From a virus, in the IMG/VR virus record IMGVR_UViG_3300029787_005266, positions 27,043 to 91,042 of that record: a stretch of 64,000 bases of DNA. The stretch is one strand, 5' to 3'. The position numbers and the translations under genes were made by a program. Below, piece by piece: positions 19,019-28,292 of the stretch. Position 1 is the stretch's first letter; each line of letters starts with the position of its first letter. The notes beneath the pieces were generated by a model that had not been told where the DNA came from, ran no database searches, and was given only the letters and a program-made list of their open reading frames with translations.

Positions 19019-20367
19019 CAGATGCCAACAAGGCAAAACTAAAACTAGATAAGATTTCTGATTCTATGTGTCTGGCAAAATGGATGCAGACTTCTTTACA
19101 CCTTACAAATGGCATGACAAACTCTTGCTATCATCCACCATTACACAAAATAGATGTAGAGCAAATCAAAACAAATCCTTCTAAATTACACAACACTGAT
19201 GAAAAGAAACAGCAACGTGATCTAATGATAAATGGAAAAAGACCAGAAGGTTGTTCATACTGTTGGAAGTTAGAAGATGACAAACAGATGAGTGATCGAC
19301 ATTATAGGTCAGGAGAACCATGGGCAATGGATCATTATCAAAATATTTTAGATAATCCACAAGCAGATATTGTGCCTACATATGTTGAGGTCGATTTCAG
19401 TAATGCATGTAACTTCAAATGTTCATATTGTTCGCCACAATTTTCAACTGCGTGGGCAAAAGAAACAGAAGAACATGGATCATGGCCAACATCAACACCA
19501 CATAATGATCCAGCACATTTTAAAGGTGACAGAAAAGTTATGCCACAAAATGATAATCCATATGTTGAAGCATTTTGGAAATGGTGGCCAGAACTGTATC
19601 CACAATTACGTCATTTTAGAATGACAGGTGGTGAACCTATGATGGATAAAAATACATTTAGGGTGTTTGATTATGTAATAGAAAATCCAAAAAAAGATTT
19701 GCATTTAAACGTAACTTCTAATTTTTGTCCACCTACTCCTGCACTAGGTGACAGATACTTTAACATGGTAAAAACAATGTGTGATGGAGCGATGATAGAA
19801 CACTTCATGCAATTTGTATCTTTAGATGCTTGGGGAGAAAGAGCAGAGTATATAAGAAACGGAATGGATTTTGGCACTGTATGGTCAAACGTACACAGAT
19901 ACTTGCATGATATTAAAGGTTACAATTCTATTACATTTATTATTACAATGAACAATCTTAGTGTGTCTAGTTTAAAAGAATTATTAGAAAACATTTTAAG
20001 ATTAAGAGAACAATATTCTACAACATATCAACGGGTGTGGTTCGACACACCTATTTTAAGGTTTCCCATATGGCAACATATAGGATTGTTGGACGAATCC
20101 TTTAACCATTATTTCGAGGAGGCTATAGAGTTTATGGAGCAACACCGACATGACTCTAACATGGCAGGGTTTAGAGATTTTGAAATTGCTAAACTTACTC
20201 GGACATACCGCATAATGCAACAAGGACTGGACAACAAGGAACAACACCTAGCAAACTTTTGGCGTTTCTTTCGAACTCATGACTCGAGACGTGAAACAGA
20301 TTTGTTAGGTGTTTTTCCAGAATACAAAGATTGGTTTAAACAATGTCAACAAGCAACGAAGATTTAA
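19000..20367 (+). CDS. Radical SAM enzyme 1 with N-terminal twitch-type Cys domain
   Basis: 455 residues. Radical SAM cluster motif CNFKCSYC (Cys137, Cys141, Cys144) and SAM-contact motif GGEP at 210-213. Before the core is an auxiliary Cys set: Cys24, Cys43 (NSCYHP) and the Cys85-x2-Cys88 pair (EGCSYCWKLED). This is the N-terminal twitch/SPASM-like arrangement of phage radical SAM proteins, where the auxiliary [4Fe-4S] domain comes first instead of last. The reaction is unknown; relatives modify peptides or sugars by radical chemistry. It is closest to the next gene, with which it shares the HPxxHKID and HNTxEKKxQR segments. Confidence 0.85.
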   Translation: MSSDYLTDANKAKLKLDKISDSMCLAKWMQTSLHLTNGMTNSCYHPPLHKIDVEQIKTNPSKLHNTDEKKQQRDLMINGKRPEGCSYCWKLEDDKQMSDRHYRSGEPWAMDHYQNILDNPQADIVPTYVEVDFSNACNFKCSYCSPQFSTAWAKETEEHGSWPTSTPHNDPAHFKGDRKVMPQNDNPYVEAFWKWWPELYPQLRHFRMTGGEPMMDKNTFRVFDYVIENPKKDLHLNVTSNFCPPTPALGDRYFNMVKTMCDGAMIEHFMQFVSLDAWGERAEYIRNGMDFGTVWSNVHRYLHDIKGYNSITFIITMNNLSVSSLKELLENILRLREQYSTTYQRVWFDTPILRFPIWQHIGLLDESFNHYFEEAIEFMEQHRHDSNMAGFRDFEIAKLTRTYRIMQQGLDNKEQHLANFWRFFRTHDSRRETDLLGVFPEYKDWFKQCQQATKI

Positions 20368-21689
20368 AATATAGAAGAGAGGTCCTAGACCCAAAATCTT
20401 CATCCTTCTGTGGAGCCAAATGGTATAATGCCACTATATGGTTAGGTTCTGGCATGACCACAAGTTGCCATCATCCTTTGCCACACAAAATTGATTTAGA
20501 AGCAGTAAAAAATAATCCCAAAGCTCTGCATAACACACCCGAGAAAAAATTACAACGTGAGCAGATGCAGGCAGGTGAAAGACCTGCAGGTTGTGAATAT
20601 TGTTGGAAAATAGAAGACCTAGGTGATAACAGTATATCTGACAGAGTATACAAATCAAACATATATTCAAATGAAGATTTAGAGACAGCATTTAACACAC
20701 CTTGTCAAAAAGATGTAGATTTACAAACATTAGAAATATCATTTGATAGGACTTGCAATTTTGCTTGTTCTTATTGTAATCCTGCTTTTTCTACTACGTG
20801 GGTAAAAGATATCAAACAACACGGAGCATATGAAAAACTACAATCAGACGGCAGAAATCATTTTACTCATGTACATGAATCATCACAACTGTATGGTTAT
20901 CAAGAATACAATCCCTACATAGAAGCATTTTGGAAGTGGTGGGATTCAGACTTACATCGTACATTGAAAGAATTAAGAGTCACAGGTGGTGAACCTTTGA
21001 TGAGTGCAGACATGTGGAAACTGTTTGATTGGTTCAAGGATAATCATGGCAAGTCAGATACTAGGCTAGCAATTAATTCGAATCTGTGTCCTAAAGACAA
21101 ATTAATGGATCAGTTGATTGAAAAGTCACACTATGTCAAAAACTTCGATGTCTATACTTCAGCTGAAGCAATGGGAACCAGAGCAGAGTATATTAGAGAT
21201 GGCATGGACTTTGCATTATGGAAAAAGAATTGTCTGCGTCTTATAAATGAAGGCAGTTTGTCAGGATTGCATGTAATGATGACTGTGAATGCATTGTGTT
21301 TAGATTCATTGCCAGAAATGATTGATCTCTTAGTAAGTTGGAAACGCAAGTATGGTCCTGATTACCCGAATTTTACTCTCAATATATTACGTTTTCCGTC
21401 ATTTCAGTCAGCAGTAGTATTGCCAACAAGTATCAAAAAAGAATGCATTGAGCAATTAACAAAGCAAACACATGATTATTACAATGATTTGCATGGTATG
21501 GAACTTAATCAAATGCTGAGATTAATAGAATACCTTAAAGAAGTCGAAAGTCCTCATGAGGGAGCGGACAATGTGGATAAATTACAGAGTGACTTCAAGA
21601 ACTTTTATTCACAGTATGATAAACGCAGAGGCAAAGACTTTGCAAATACATTTGGTAACAAAATGGTAACATGGTATGAGCAGTTATAA
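20343..21689 (+). CDS. Radical SAM enzyme 2 with N-terminal twitch-type Cys domain
   Basis: 448 residues. Radical SAM motif CNFACSYC (Cys138, Cys142, Cys145) and a TGGEPLM segment. The N-terminal auxiliary cysteines Cys23, Cys42, Cys84 and Cys87 align one-to-one with those of the preceding enzyme, and YNPYIEAFWKWW is shared with its NPYVEAFWKWW. The two are clear tandem duplicates that have diverged. The start overlaps the previous gene by 25 bases. Cytoplasmic. The substrate is unknown; duplication suggests two related positions or substrates in one pathway. Confidence 0.85.
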   Translation: MSTSNEDLKYRREVLDPKSSSFCGAKWYNATIWLGSGMTTSCHHPLPHKIDLEAVKNNPKALHNTPEKKLQREQMQAGERPAGCEYCWKIEDLGDNSISDRVYKSNIYSNEDLETAFNTPCQKDVDLQTLEISFDRTCNFACSYCNPAFSTTWVKDIKQHGAYEKLQSDGRNHFTHVHESSQLYGYQEYNPYIEAFWKWWDSDLHRTLKELRVTGGEPLMSADMWKLFDWFKDNHGKSDTRLAINSNLCPKDKLMDQLIEKSHYVKNFDVYTSAEAMGTRAEYIRDGMDFALWKKNCLRLINEGSLSGLHVMMTVNALCLDSLPEMIDLLVSWKRKYGPDYPNFTLNILRFPSFQSAVVLPTSIKKECIEQLTKQTHDYYNDLHGMELNQMLRLIEYLKEVESPHEGADNVDKLQSDFKNFYSQYDKRRGKDFANTFGNKMVTWYEQL

Positions 21690-22956
21690 AGACAAAATGC
21701 CCACACAAGTGGATGCTGACAAACTGACAGATAAGCAAAAGTTTTTGTTGAACGATTCTAAATATTTTTGCACACTGCCTTGGACACATTTACACGCTTA
21801 TCCGAATGGAGCCGCATATCCTTGTTGTCTTGCAAAACATGAATTTCCCATTGGGTCTATGAAAGAAAACACTATGAAAGAATTATGGAATAGTGCAGAC
21901 ATGAAAGACATCAGGAAAAACATGTTGAATGAAAAACCATCCAAACAATGTACCAAGTGTTATGAGCAAGAAGAACATGGATGGACGTCAATGCGAGAAT
22001 CGTCTAATATACGTTATGGGCACCACATTGACAAAGTTCCACTTACAAAAGATGATGGAACTTATGATGATGTGAACATGATATATTGGGATATACGTTT
22101 TTCCAATCTGTGCAATTTGTCATGCAGATCCTGTGGCACATGGTTTTCTTCAAACTGGTATGATGACCAAGTAGCATTGTGGGGAGATCCTGGACACCCG
22201 AAAGTTACATATGCTGGCACCACTAAAATGGATGCCTATGAACAACTTATTGAATATTTGCCAATGGTCGAACAGGTATATTTTGCAGGTGGTGAACCTC
22301 TTATTATGGAAGAACATTATAAAATTTTACAAGCTCTTATAGATACAGGCAAAGCTGATAGTGTGCGGTTACTTTACAATACAAATTTAACCAGACTGTC
22401 GTACAAAAAAACAAATGTATTAGATATTTGGCCTGAATTTAAAGATGTGGCAGTAGGGGCATCTTTAGATGCTATGGGGCCGAGAGCAGAACTTATGCGT
22501 AATGGAACAAAATGGGCCGATGTAGAACGTAACAGAGAAGATATGTTGAAAAAATGTCCTGATGTTGATTTTTACATATCGCCAACTGTAGGCATTTTTA
22601 ACTATTCACACATAATTGACTTTCATAATGATTGGGTGCAAAAAGGATTCATCAGAGAAGGTGATATAAATGTAAACATGATACAAGATCCATTACATTA
22701 TAGAATAGATGTAATTACTCCAAAAATGAAAAAAGAAGTTGAACCAAAGTACAAAGAACACATAGAAAAGATTAGGCCAAAAGATCATTTGAATCGAGCC
22801 ACAGGTGGATTTGAATCTGCATTGAATATGATGATGGCCGATGATAGGAGTGATCTTATACCTACTTTCAAAAGAATCACATCACAGTTGGATAGACATC
22901 GTGGACAGGAAACACATGAAATATTTCCTGAGTTGTCGGAGATACTAATTGACTAA
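21676..22956 (+). CDS. Radical SAM enzyme 3 with N-terminal SPASM/twitch-like domain
   Basis: 426 residues. The N-terminal domain has the typical order CTLPW (Cys32), PCC (Cys50/51), ELWNS, then CTKCYEQE (Cys92, Cys95). The radical SAM motif is CNLSCRSC (Cys146, Cys150, Cys153), followed by FAGGEPLIM. This belongs to a second subgroup with the two genes after it, which share the CxxPW-PCC-WNS-CxxC layout. The start overlaps the upstream stop by fourteen bases. Proteins of this layout are named twitch-domain radical SAM proteins in phages; none has a firmly known reaction that I can cite. Confidence 0.85.
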   Translation: MSSYKDKMPTQVDADKLTDKQKFLLNDSKYFCTLPWTHLHAYPNGAAYPCCLAKHEFPIGSMKENTMKELWNSADMKDIRKNMLNEKPSKQCTKCYEQEEHGWTSMRESSNIRYGHHIDKVPLTKDDGTYDDVNMIYWDIRFSNLCNLSCRSCGTWFSSNWYDDQVALWGDPGHPKVTYAGTTKMDAYEQLIEYLPMVEQVYFAGGEPLIMEEHYKILQALIDTGKADSVRLLYNTNLTRLSYKKTNVLDIWPEFKDVAVGASLDAMGPRAELMRNGTKWADVERNREDMLKKCPDVDFYISPTVGIFNYSHIIDFHNDWVQKGFIREGDINVNMIQDPLHYRIDVITPKMKKEVEPKYKEHIEKIRPKDHLNRATGGFESALNMMMADDRSDLIPTFKRITSQLDRHRGQETHEIFPELSEILID

Positions 22957-24109
22957 AATTTGTACATTGCCTTGGATGCATTTAGAAACTACTCCGTTGG
23001 GCGAATATCGACCATGCTGTCTTGCAGAAGAATCAATCAAACGTTCAGATGGTACGCCATACGACATATCAAAAGGTGACACTATCAAAGATGCATTCAA
23101 TTCTGAATACATGGAGAATATGCGTGATGAATTTTTACAAGGTGGACAGCCTGAAACTTGTAGCAAGTGTTGGTCTTTAGAAGAAGCAGGTGGTACATCG
23201 AAAAGGATGATATCAAATGAAAAGTTTGGGATTAACACTGATGAAAAAGGTATTACATTCTTAGATTTAAAACTAGGCAATATTTGTAATTTAAAGTGCA
23301 GAATCTGTGGAGGATTTTCATCGTCTAAATGGGCCGCCGAAGAAATAAAGCAGGGCAGTGAAAATGCTAAAAGCTGGCTCAAAGCAGGCATGTGGCCACG
23401 CAAAACTGATTCATTATGGAACGAAGTTGTTGATATGTTGCCGCAAATAGAACATTTTGAATTTACTGGCGGCGAACCTTTTATGATTCAAGAACATTTT
23501 GACCTGTTAGAAAAAAGTGTTGAACTAGGCTATGCTAAACAGCAAGAAATACATTATAATACAAATGGCACACAGTTTCCAGAATATGCTATGAAACATA
23601 TATGGCCACATTTTAAAGATGTAGAAATAGCATTTAGTATTGATGACATAAGAGCAAGATTTGAATATCAGAGATATGGAGCCAAATGGGATCAAGTGAA
23701 CGAAAATATACGCAAGTTCAATGAATTAAAATCCAACAGTAAAAATATTTCAACACAGATTTGTTGCACAATTAACATCCAAAACATTTATAACTTAGAC
23801 AATATGGCTGATTGGATAAAGCAACAAAACTTTGATTATGTGTTTTACAATTATCTACATGAAGCAAAAGAATGGAATGTGCAATATTTGCCTATTCATT
23901 TGAAGCAAGAAATTAAAAAGAAACTTGAAGCATATGATGGAGACTTATGGCATTATAAACAGATACAAAATGCAATAAACTTTATGATGTCTGCAAATTT
24001 ATATTCAGAAGAAATGGACCATAAACGCAAGATAAAAATAAAACTGAGTGATCAATTTAGAAACGAATCATTTGCAGAAACTTTTCCAGAATTAAAAGAG
24101 TTAGTATGA
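22949..24109 (+). CDS. Radical SAM enzyme 4 with N-terminal SPASM/twitch-like domain (TTG start)
   Basis: 386 residues, the shortest of the five. Start is TTG within TTGACTAA, overlapping the upstream stop by eight bases, with GGAG about eight bases before it; no ATG exists before the first essential Cys (Cys5). Auxiliary cysteines are Cys5, Cys23/24, Cys71 and Cys74, the radical SAM motif is CNLKCRIC (Cys113, Cys117, Cys120), and FTGGEPFMI follows. The shorter N terminus begins right at the CTLPW motif. Presumably acts in the cytoplasm on the same class of substrate as its neighbours. Confidence 0.83.
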   Translation: MTKICTLPWMHLETTPLGEYRPCCLAEESIKRSDGTPYDISKGDTIKDAFNSEYMENMRDEFLQGGQPETCSKCWSLEEAGGTSKRMISNEKFGINTDEKGITFLDLKLGNICNLKCRICGGFSSSKWAAEEIKQGSENAKSWLKAGMWPRKTDSLWNEVVDMLPQIEHFEFTGGEPFMIQEHFDLLEKSVELGYAKQQEIHYNTNGTQFPEYAMKHIWPHFKDVEIAFSIDDIRARFEYQRYGAKWDQVNENIRKFNELKSNSKNISTQICCTINIQNIYNLDNMADWIKQQNFDYVFYNYLHEAKEWNVQYLPIHLKQEIKKKLEAYDGDLWHYKQIQNAINFMMSANLYSEEMDHKRKIKIKLSDQFRNESFAETFPELKELV

Positions 24110-25434
24110 GCAAAGATTGGAAAACACCAGAAGAAGGCAATTTAACATTTTGTATGGCTCCATGGACACATACATATTTGTCACCTACATCTGAAAGACG
24201 TCTGTGTTGTGCTTCTACTGAGCCTGCACAAAGTTTTGAACAATACATTGATACATCTGAAGGCACAAACGAATATAATCCGATGTCTTTACCAGCATGG
24301 TGGAACAGTGATCATATGAAGTCTGTAAGGCAAAGAATGCTTAAGGGCGAGATGTTGCCAGAGTGTCAAGTGTGCAATCACAACATATTACATACTAGTC
24401 CTTACAGAAAACATTTCAATCAACTGTTTGAAAATTTAATTAAAGAAGCATACCAAAAAACAAATTCAGATGGCAGTACAGATATGCCAGTTGTATCTTT
24501 TGATTATAGATTTTCAAACTTGTGTAATTTTATGTGTAGAATGTGCGGATCAAATCTGTCCTCTAGTTGGGAAACTGAAGAAAGAAAATACATTGAAAAT
24601 TTTGACAAAGTTCGACCATGGGCAAGTAAAGAAGTAAAAAAAGCAACTGCAGAATTTGTCGCTAACATGGCAGAACCAGAATTTGAACATGCTATAAAAA
24701 ATAAACAAATCCGTGAAGTGTATTGGGTAGGTGGAGAACCATTGATGTATCATCAACATTGGAAGTTCATGAAAATGATTGTGGACACAGGACAAGCCGG
24801 TAATGTGTATGCAAGGTATAACACTAATTTAAGTAGGATAGTGTTCAAAAATTTAAACCTGTTTGACGATGTACTTTCAAAATTTAGTGCATGGGAAGTG
24901 TGTGCAAGTATAGATGGCACAGGCCCTACAGGCGAATATATTAGATCAGGTTTAGATTGGGAGAAATGGTTAGACAATTGGAAACATGCACACAAGTTTC
25001 AAAACGGTCGGAATAAAATATTAAATTTAGACTTCACTATAACCACAGCAGGAATATGGGAAATAGAAAAAATGTTCGAACTAAGTTTAGAATATAATGT
25101 ACCTATTATTGCAAAACAAACTTTCGCATTCAGTTCCGAAGTATTAATGAGTTGCAGAGCAATACCTAAACACATTTTACAAAGAATATTTTCTAACATT
25201 TTAGAAAGAATAGAGCCACGAGCAACAAAAAAACAAAAAGGTTTAGTGGATCAACTAAAACACATGATACAACAAGGACATTTTGTTGATGACTACCCTG
25301 ATGATTATGAAGAAGGAATAAAAGACGGCAAAGAATTTATTTTACACATGGAAAGTAGAAGAAAAAATCCTGTCACAATGCGTGAAATAATGTGGAAAGA
25401 CAAAGAACTAGGAGAATGGTATGACTCAATATAA
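24106..25434 (+). CDS. Radical SAM enzyme 5 with N-terminal SPASM/twitch-like domain
   Basis: 442 residues, joined to the previous gene by an ATGA overlap. Auxiliary cysteines are Cys16 (CMAPW), Cys34/35, Cys87 and Cys90. The radical SAM motif is CNFMCRMC (Cys140, Cys144, Cys147), followed by WVGGEPLMY. A ~50-residue insertion between the auxiliary domain and the core sets it apart from the other four. The C terminus is Lys/Glu-rich. The SGNH-like gene after it starts fourteen bases before its stop, so all five radical SAM genes and this protein form one coupled message. Confidence 0.85.
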   Translation: MSKDWKTPEEGNLTFCMAPWTHTYLSPTSERRLCCASTEPAQSFEQYIDTSEGTNEYNPMSLPAWWNSDHMKSVRQRMLKGEMLPECQVCNHNILHTSPYRKHFNQLFENLIKEAYQKTNSDGSTDMPVVSFDYRFSNLCNFMCRMCGSNLSSSWETEERKYIENFDKVRPWASKEVKKATAEFVANMAEPEFEHAIKNKQIREVYWVGGEPLMYHQHWKFMKMIVDTGQAGNVYARYNTNLSRIVFKNLNLFDDVLSKFSAWEVCASIDGTGPTGEYIRSGLDWEKWLDNWKHAHKFQNGRNKILNLDFTITTAGIWEIEKMFELSLEYNVPIIAKQTFAFSSEVLMSCRAIPKHILQRIFSNILERIEPRATKKQKGLVDQLKHMIQQGHFVDDYPDDYEEGIKDGKEFILHMESRRKNPVTMREIMWKDKELGEWYDSI

Positions 25435-26101
25435 ACATATTGTTAGTGCAGGATGTTCTTTTATACATGGCAGTGAATTAGGTGATGAAGTTCCATATTC
25501 ACAGTCCACCTATCCTGCTTTGATATCAAAACAATTAGACACCACTTATGAATGTCTTGCATATCCTTCAGCATCTAATCAAGGCATAGCAAAAAATATT
25601 CTACAGCATTCACCACAGCAACACACATTGTACATTGTTCAATGGACATATCCTTCTAGGTTTGGAGTGAATCTAAATTTTGAAATTAAAGACAAAAACA
25701 AAAGCAAAACTACATGGTTTGATCTTGCTCCAAACTCATGGGATTACAATCCAAAAGCATTTCATGAATACACTGAATATTCAAAACAACTGATTGATAT
25801 GGGAATACCGGAACTAAGTGAACAATATTACAAGTATACAGGCAACAATGATCAGTTCATGTTCCAAACTGAACTCTGTGTGAAAGCAGTGCAACAGCAT
25901 TGTAGACAACACGAAGCAGGATATCTTTTTTATACTGCAACCAGTGAATTGCTACAATTGGAAGATATAAAAGGGTTTGATGGCAAAGGTTTTGTAGAAT
26001 GGGCAACAGACAGCAAGTATCCACATGGTCCTTACAAACATCCTTTACACCAAGCACATTCAGATGCCGCTTCGCTAGTAATGGTAAGATTAAAAGGATA
26101 A
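25421..26101 (+). CDS. SGNH/GDSL-hydrolase-like protein
   Basis: 226 residues. The start HIVSAGCSFIHGSELGD resembles block I of SGNH hydrolases, with Ser13 of GCSF as nucleophile candidate. A late HPLHQAHSDAAS segment may supply the catalytic His. A second protein of this type lies at 39.3-40.2 kb. Members of the fold include esterases and O-acyl or O-acetyl transferases acting on sugars, which would suit this cluster, but the catalytic Asp-x-x-His of block V is not clear here. No signal peptide. It is coupled to radical SAM enzyme 5 upstream. Confidence 0.55.
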   Translation: MTQYKHIVSAGCSFIHGSELGDEVPYSQSTYPALISKQLDTTYECLAYPSASNQGIAKNILQHSPQQHTLYIVQWTYPSRFGVNLNFEIKDKNKSKTTWFDLAPNSWDYNPKAFHEYTEYSKQLIDMGIPELSEQYYKYTGNNDQFMFQTELCVKAVQQHCRQHEAGYLFYTATSELLQLEDIKGFDGKGFVEWATDSKYPHGPYKHPLHQAHSDAASLVMVRLKG

Positions 26102-26109
26102 TTACACAT

Positions 26110-26214
26110 ATGTTTAGATGGATCAAAAAATTGTACAACAATATTCTTCTTGAAATACGGTACAGGAAAAAAATGAAAGAGCTGAAGAAGAAGGATCCTT
26201 TCATTTATCACTAA
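26110..26214 (+). CDS. Tiny basic protein (34 residues)
   Basis: MFRWIKKLYNNILLEIRYRK begins a 34-residue, strongly basic, helix-prone protein ending KKKDPFIYH. AAAAGGAT stands upstream of the ATG, and the gene fills exactly the gap between its neighbours. Very similar short proteins ending in RDPFIY recur in marine T4-like phages, as far as I recall, which supports a real gene. The first ~20 residues could be an amphipathic membrane-surface helix. Function unknown. Confidence 0.6.
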   Translation: MFRWIKKLYNNILLEIRYRKKMKELKKKDPFIYH

Positions 26215-26217
26215 TCA

Positions 26218-27255
26218 ATGAAAAATACTTTTTGCCTATGGGAATACACTGGAGTAGATTCTATCTACAACACTGGCAAACTTGTTAAAGACCTTACAAC
26301 GTATATCAAAACACAAACATTACAAAACGAAGAAATAATTTTAGATATGTATCCGGAAGGTTATAGTCTACATCATAATGGAGTATGGAGTATTATTGAA
26401 GCAGTGTGTGAAGCATGTGATACACACCCAGCATCTTTGACATTAGTAATTGGGGATATGACTGCCGATTATCCGTGTAACGTGATTATACATCAACCTA
26501 GATGGCTAATGGAAACTGCCGCTGAGTTTCCAAATTTTAAGCAAGATTTCGATAAAGTTGCAGAAAAAAAATTCTTGCACTTCATAGGTCGAGCCACGTG
26601 GGATAGGATAGGGGTCAACAAATATTTGAGAGAAAATTATGCTGATGATTCATGGGTAACAATCGGTCCAACTAGAAACAGACAAAGAGTAATTGATGAC
26701 ACATTTCATGGTTTGACAAACAATCACTTTACTCCTGATCAAATTGTAGACATGATGAAATACACTTTAAATCCTCCAAAAAACTTTTTGGTGGAAACAG
26801 CACGTGAAGATTACACTACGTTTCCAGATAATATGCTACCTTTACAGCATATGTACACCAATGCATTTGTTGAGATAGTACATGAAACAGACATACACGA
26901 TAATAATTTTTTTATAACAGAAAAAACTATCAGGCCAATCTTGTTCAAAAAGCCATTTATAACCATGTGCGGAAAACACTTCTGCAAGAATCTACGCACA
27001 CTAGGTTTTAAAACCTTTGATGATTGGTTTGATGAACGATATGATGAAGTTAATGCTAGACAACGATACGATGCAGTTCTTAAAAGAATTATTAATATTG
27101 GAAAAATGAGCTACAAAGAGTTGTCAGAATGGAACCTAGAAATGCGTGACACTGTTGAACATAATTTTCAGCATCTGCTTACAAAAGGTTGGCTAGAACA
27201 TTTAGACAAATTCGATGTACAATTTTGGCACGATGGCAAGGGACAATTATTATGA
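26218..27255 (+). CDS. Putative transferase (GT10-like C-terminal motif), copy A
   Basis: 345 residues. It is paralogous to the next gene along its whole length: PEGYSLHHNGVWSIIEAV, GDMTADYPCN, FLHFIGRA and FFITEKTIRPILFKKPF align with NEGYGLYANGAWPIIESV, SDMFASYPCN, FGHFIGRA and CFTTEKTLRPIIFKTPF. The E-x-(n)-F-x-TEK-x-x-x-P-I-x-x-x-x-PF segment (TEK near residue 234) resembles the donor-binding motif of fucosyltransferase-type GT10 enzymes, so a GDP-sugar transferase is plausible but not proven. No membrane segment. Coupled to its paralogue by an ATGA overlap. Confidence 0.55.
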   Translation: MKNTFCLWEYTGVDSIYNTGKLVKDLTTYIKTQTLQNEEIILDMYPEGYSLHHNGVWSIIEAVCEACDTHPASLTLVIGDMTADYPCNVIIHQPRWLMETAAEFPNFKQDFDKVAEKKFLHFIGRATWDRIGVNKYLRENYADDSWVTIGPTRNRQRVIDDTFHGLTNNHFTPDQIVDMMKYTLNPPKNFLVETAREDYTTFPDNMLPLQHMYTNAFVEIVHETDIHDNNFFITEKTIRPILFKKPFITMCGKHFCKNLRTLGFKTFDDWFDERYDEVNARQRYDAVLKRIINIGKMSYKELSEWNLEMRDTVEHNFQHLLTKGWLEHLDKFDVQFWHDGKGQLL

Positions 27256-28292
27256 TAGTAGACTCAGTCACAGAGTGTTATGATCTTAATGCATCAGGGC
27301 ATGTAAATTTGCACGAAACATTTCCATCTTTGAAAGATGACCTCCGTGCCTACTTTATCAGATGCAATAAACAAGGAATTAATCCTATTATAGATTTCAC
27401 CAATGAAGGGTATGGATTGTATGCCAATGGTGCGTGGCCAATCATTGAAAGTGTTGCCGAAGAATGTGGGATCAAAATGAATAGATTGACTTTGTACATA
27501 TCTGATATGTTTGCATCATATCCTTGCAACACAATGCCTTTAGTGAATGATAAATGGTTACAAGTGTATACACCAGATTCTGAACCAGATGTGACCGACA
27601 GACTTTTTAAAAAATTTGGTCATTTTATAGGAAGAGCATCACCAGATAGGCTGGCTATGCATGTGATGTTAGAAAAATATCAAAACGATATGTGGTACTC
27701 TATATGGAATGGCTGGGATTTTGATGACAATTTTTTTGCTAGATTAAAAAATTACATTCCATTCAAATTTGACAAAGGCAAACTGATAGGAAGAGCAAGA
27801 GAAGTAGCGGAACAATTACCTCAAAAAAATACATATGAAACTCCTAGTAAAGATGATTTTTATGAATGGCCTAGACAAGTTGCTCCATTACATTTTTATT
27901 ACAAAAATATGTTTGTTGATATTGTAAGTGAAACAGATCTTGACACTTGCTTCACTACAGAAAAAACTTTGAGACCTATTATTTTCAAAACACCATTTTT
28001 GTTAATGGCAGGCAAAGGCACACTGCAAAAATTAAAAGAGATTGGTTTTAAAACATTTAACAATTGGTGGTCAGAAGATTACGACAGGTATTCACACAGA
28101 CAAAGATTGGAAAAAATATTAGACATTGTAGATTGGATTAGTGTACAATACAATGTAAAGGAATTAAAAGCAGAAATGAATAGCATTTTGGAATACAATT
28201 ATAATCATTATGTGAATCAAACGTGGATTCCTATGGCAAAAGAGATGGGTATTCCGGACAGTGCATTTGGAGACACAAGAACATGGGAGTAG
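27252..28292 (+). CDS. Putative transferase (GT10-like C-terminal motif), copy B
   Basis: 346 residues starting at the ATG in the ATGA overlap; a longer in-frame start upstream would overlap the previous gene by 60 bases and is not needed. It is a full-length tandem paralogue of the preceding gene, with the TEKTLRPIIFKTPF segment near residue 236. Fast divergence of the N-terminal third with conservation of the two core blocks suggests different acceptors. The likely donor is a nucleotide sugar. The carbamoyltransferase gene begins ten bases before its stop. Confidence 0.55.
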   Translation: MIVDSVTECYDLNASGHVNLHETFPSLKDDLRAYFIRCNKQGINPIIDFTNEGYGLYANGAWPIIESVAEECGIKMNRLTLYISDMFASYPCNTMPLVNDKWLQVYTPDSEPDVTDRLFKKFGHFIGRASPDRLAMHVMLEKYQNDMWYSIWNGWDFDDNFFARLKNYIPFKFDKGKLIGRAREVAEQLPQKNTYETPSKDDFYEWPRQVAPLHFYYKNMFVDIVSETDLDTCFTTEKTLRPIIFKTPFLLMAGKGTLQKLKEIGFKTFNNWWSEDYDRYSHRQRLEKILDIVDWISVQYNVKELKAEMNSILEYNYNHYVNQTWIPMAKEMGIPDSAFGDTRTWE

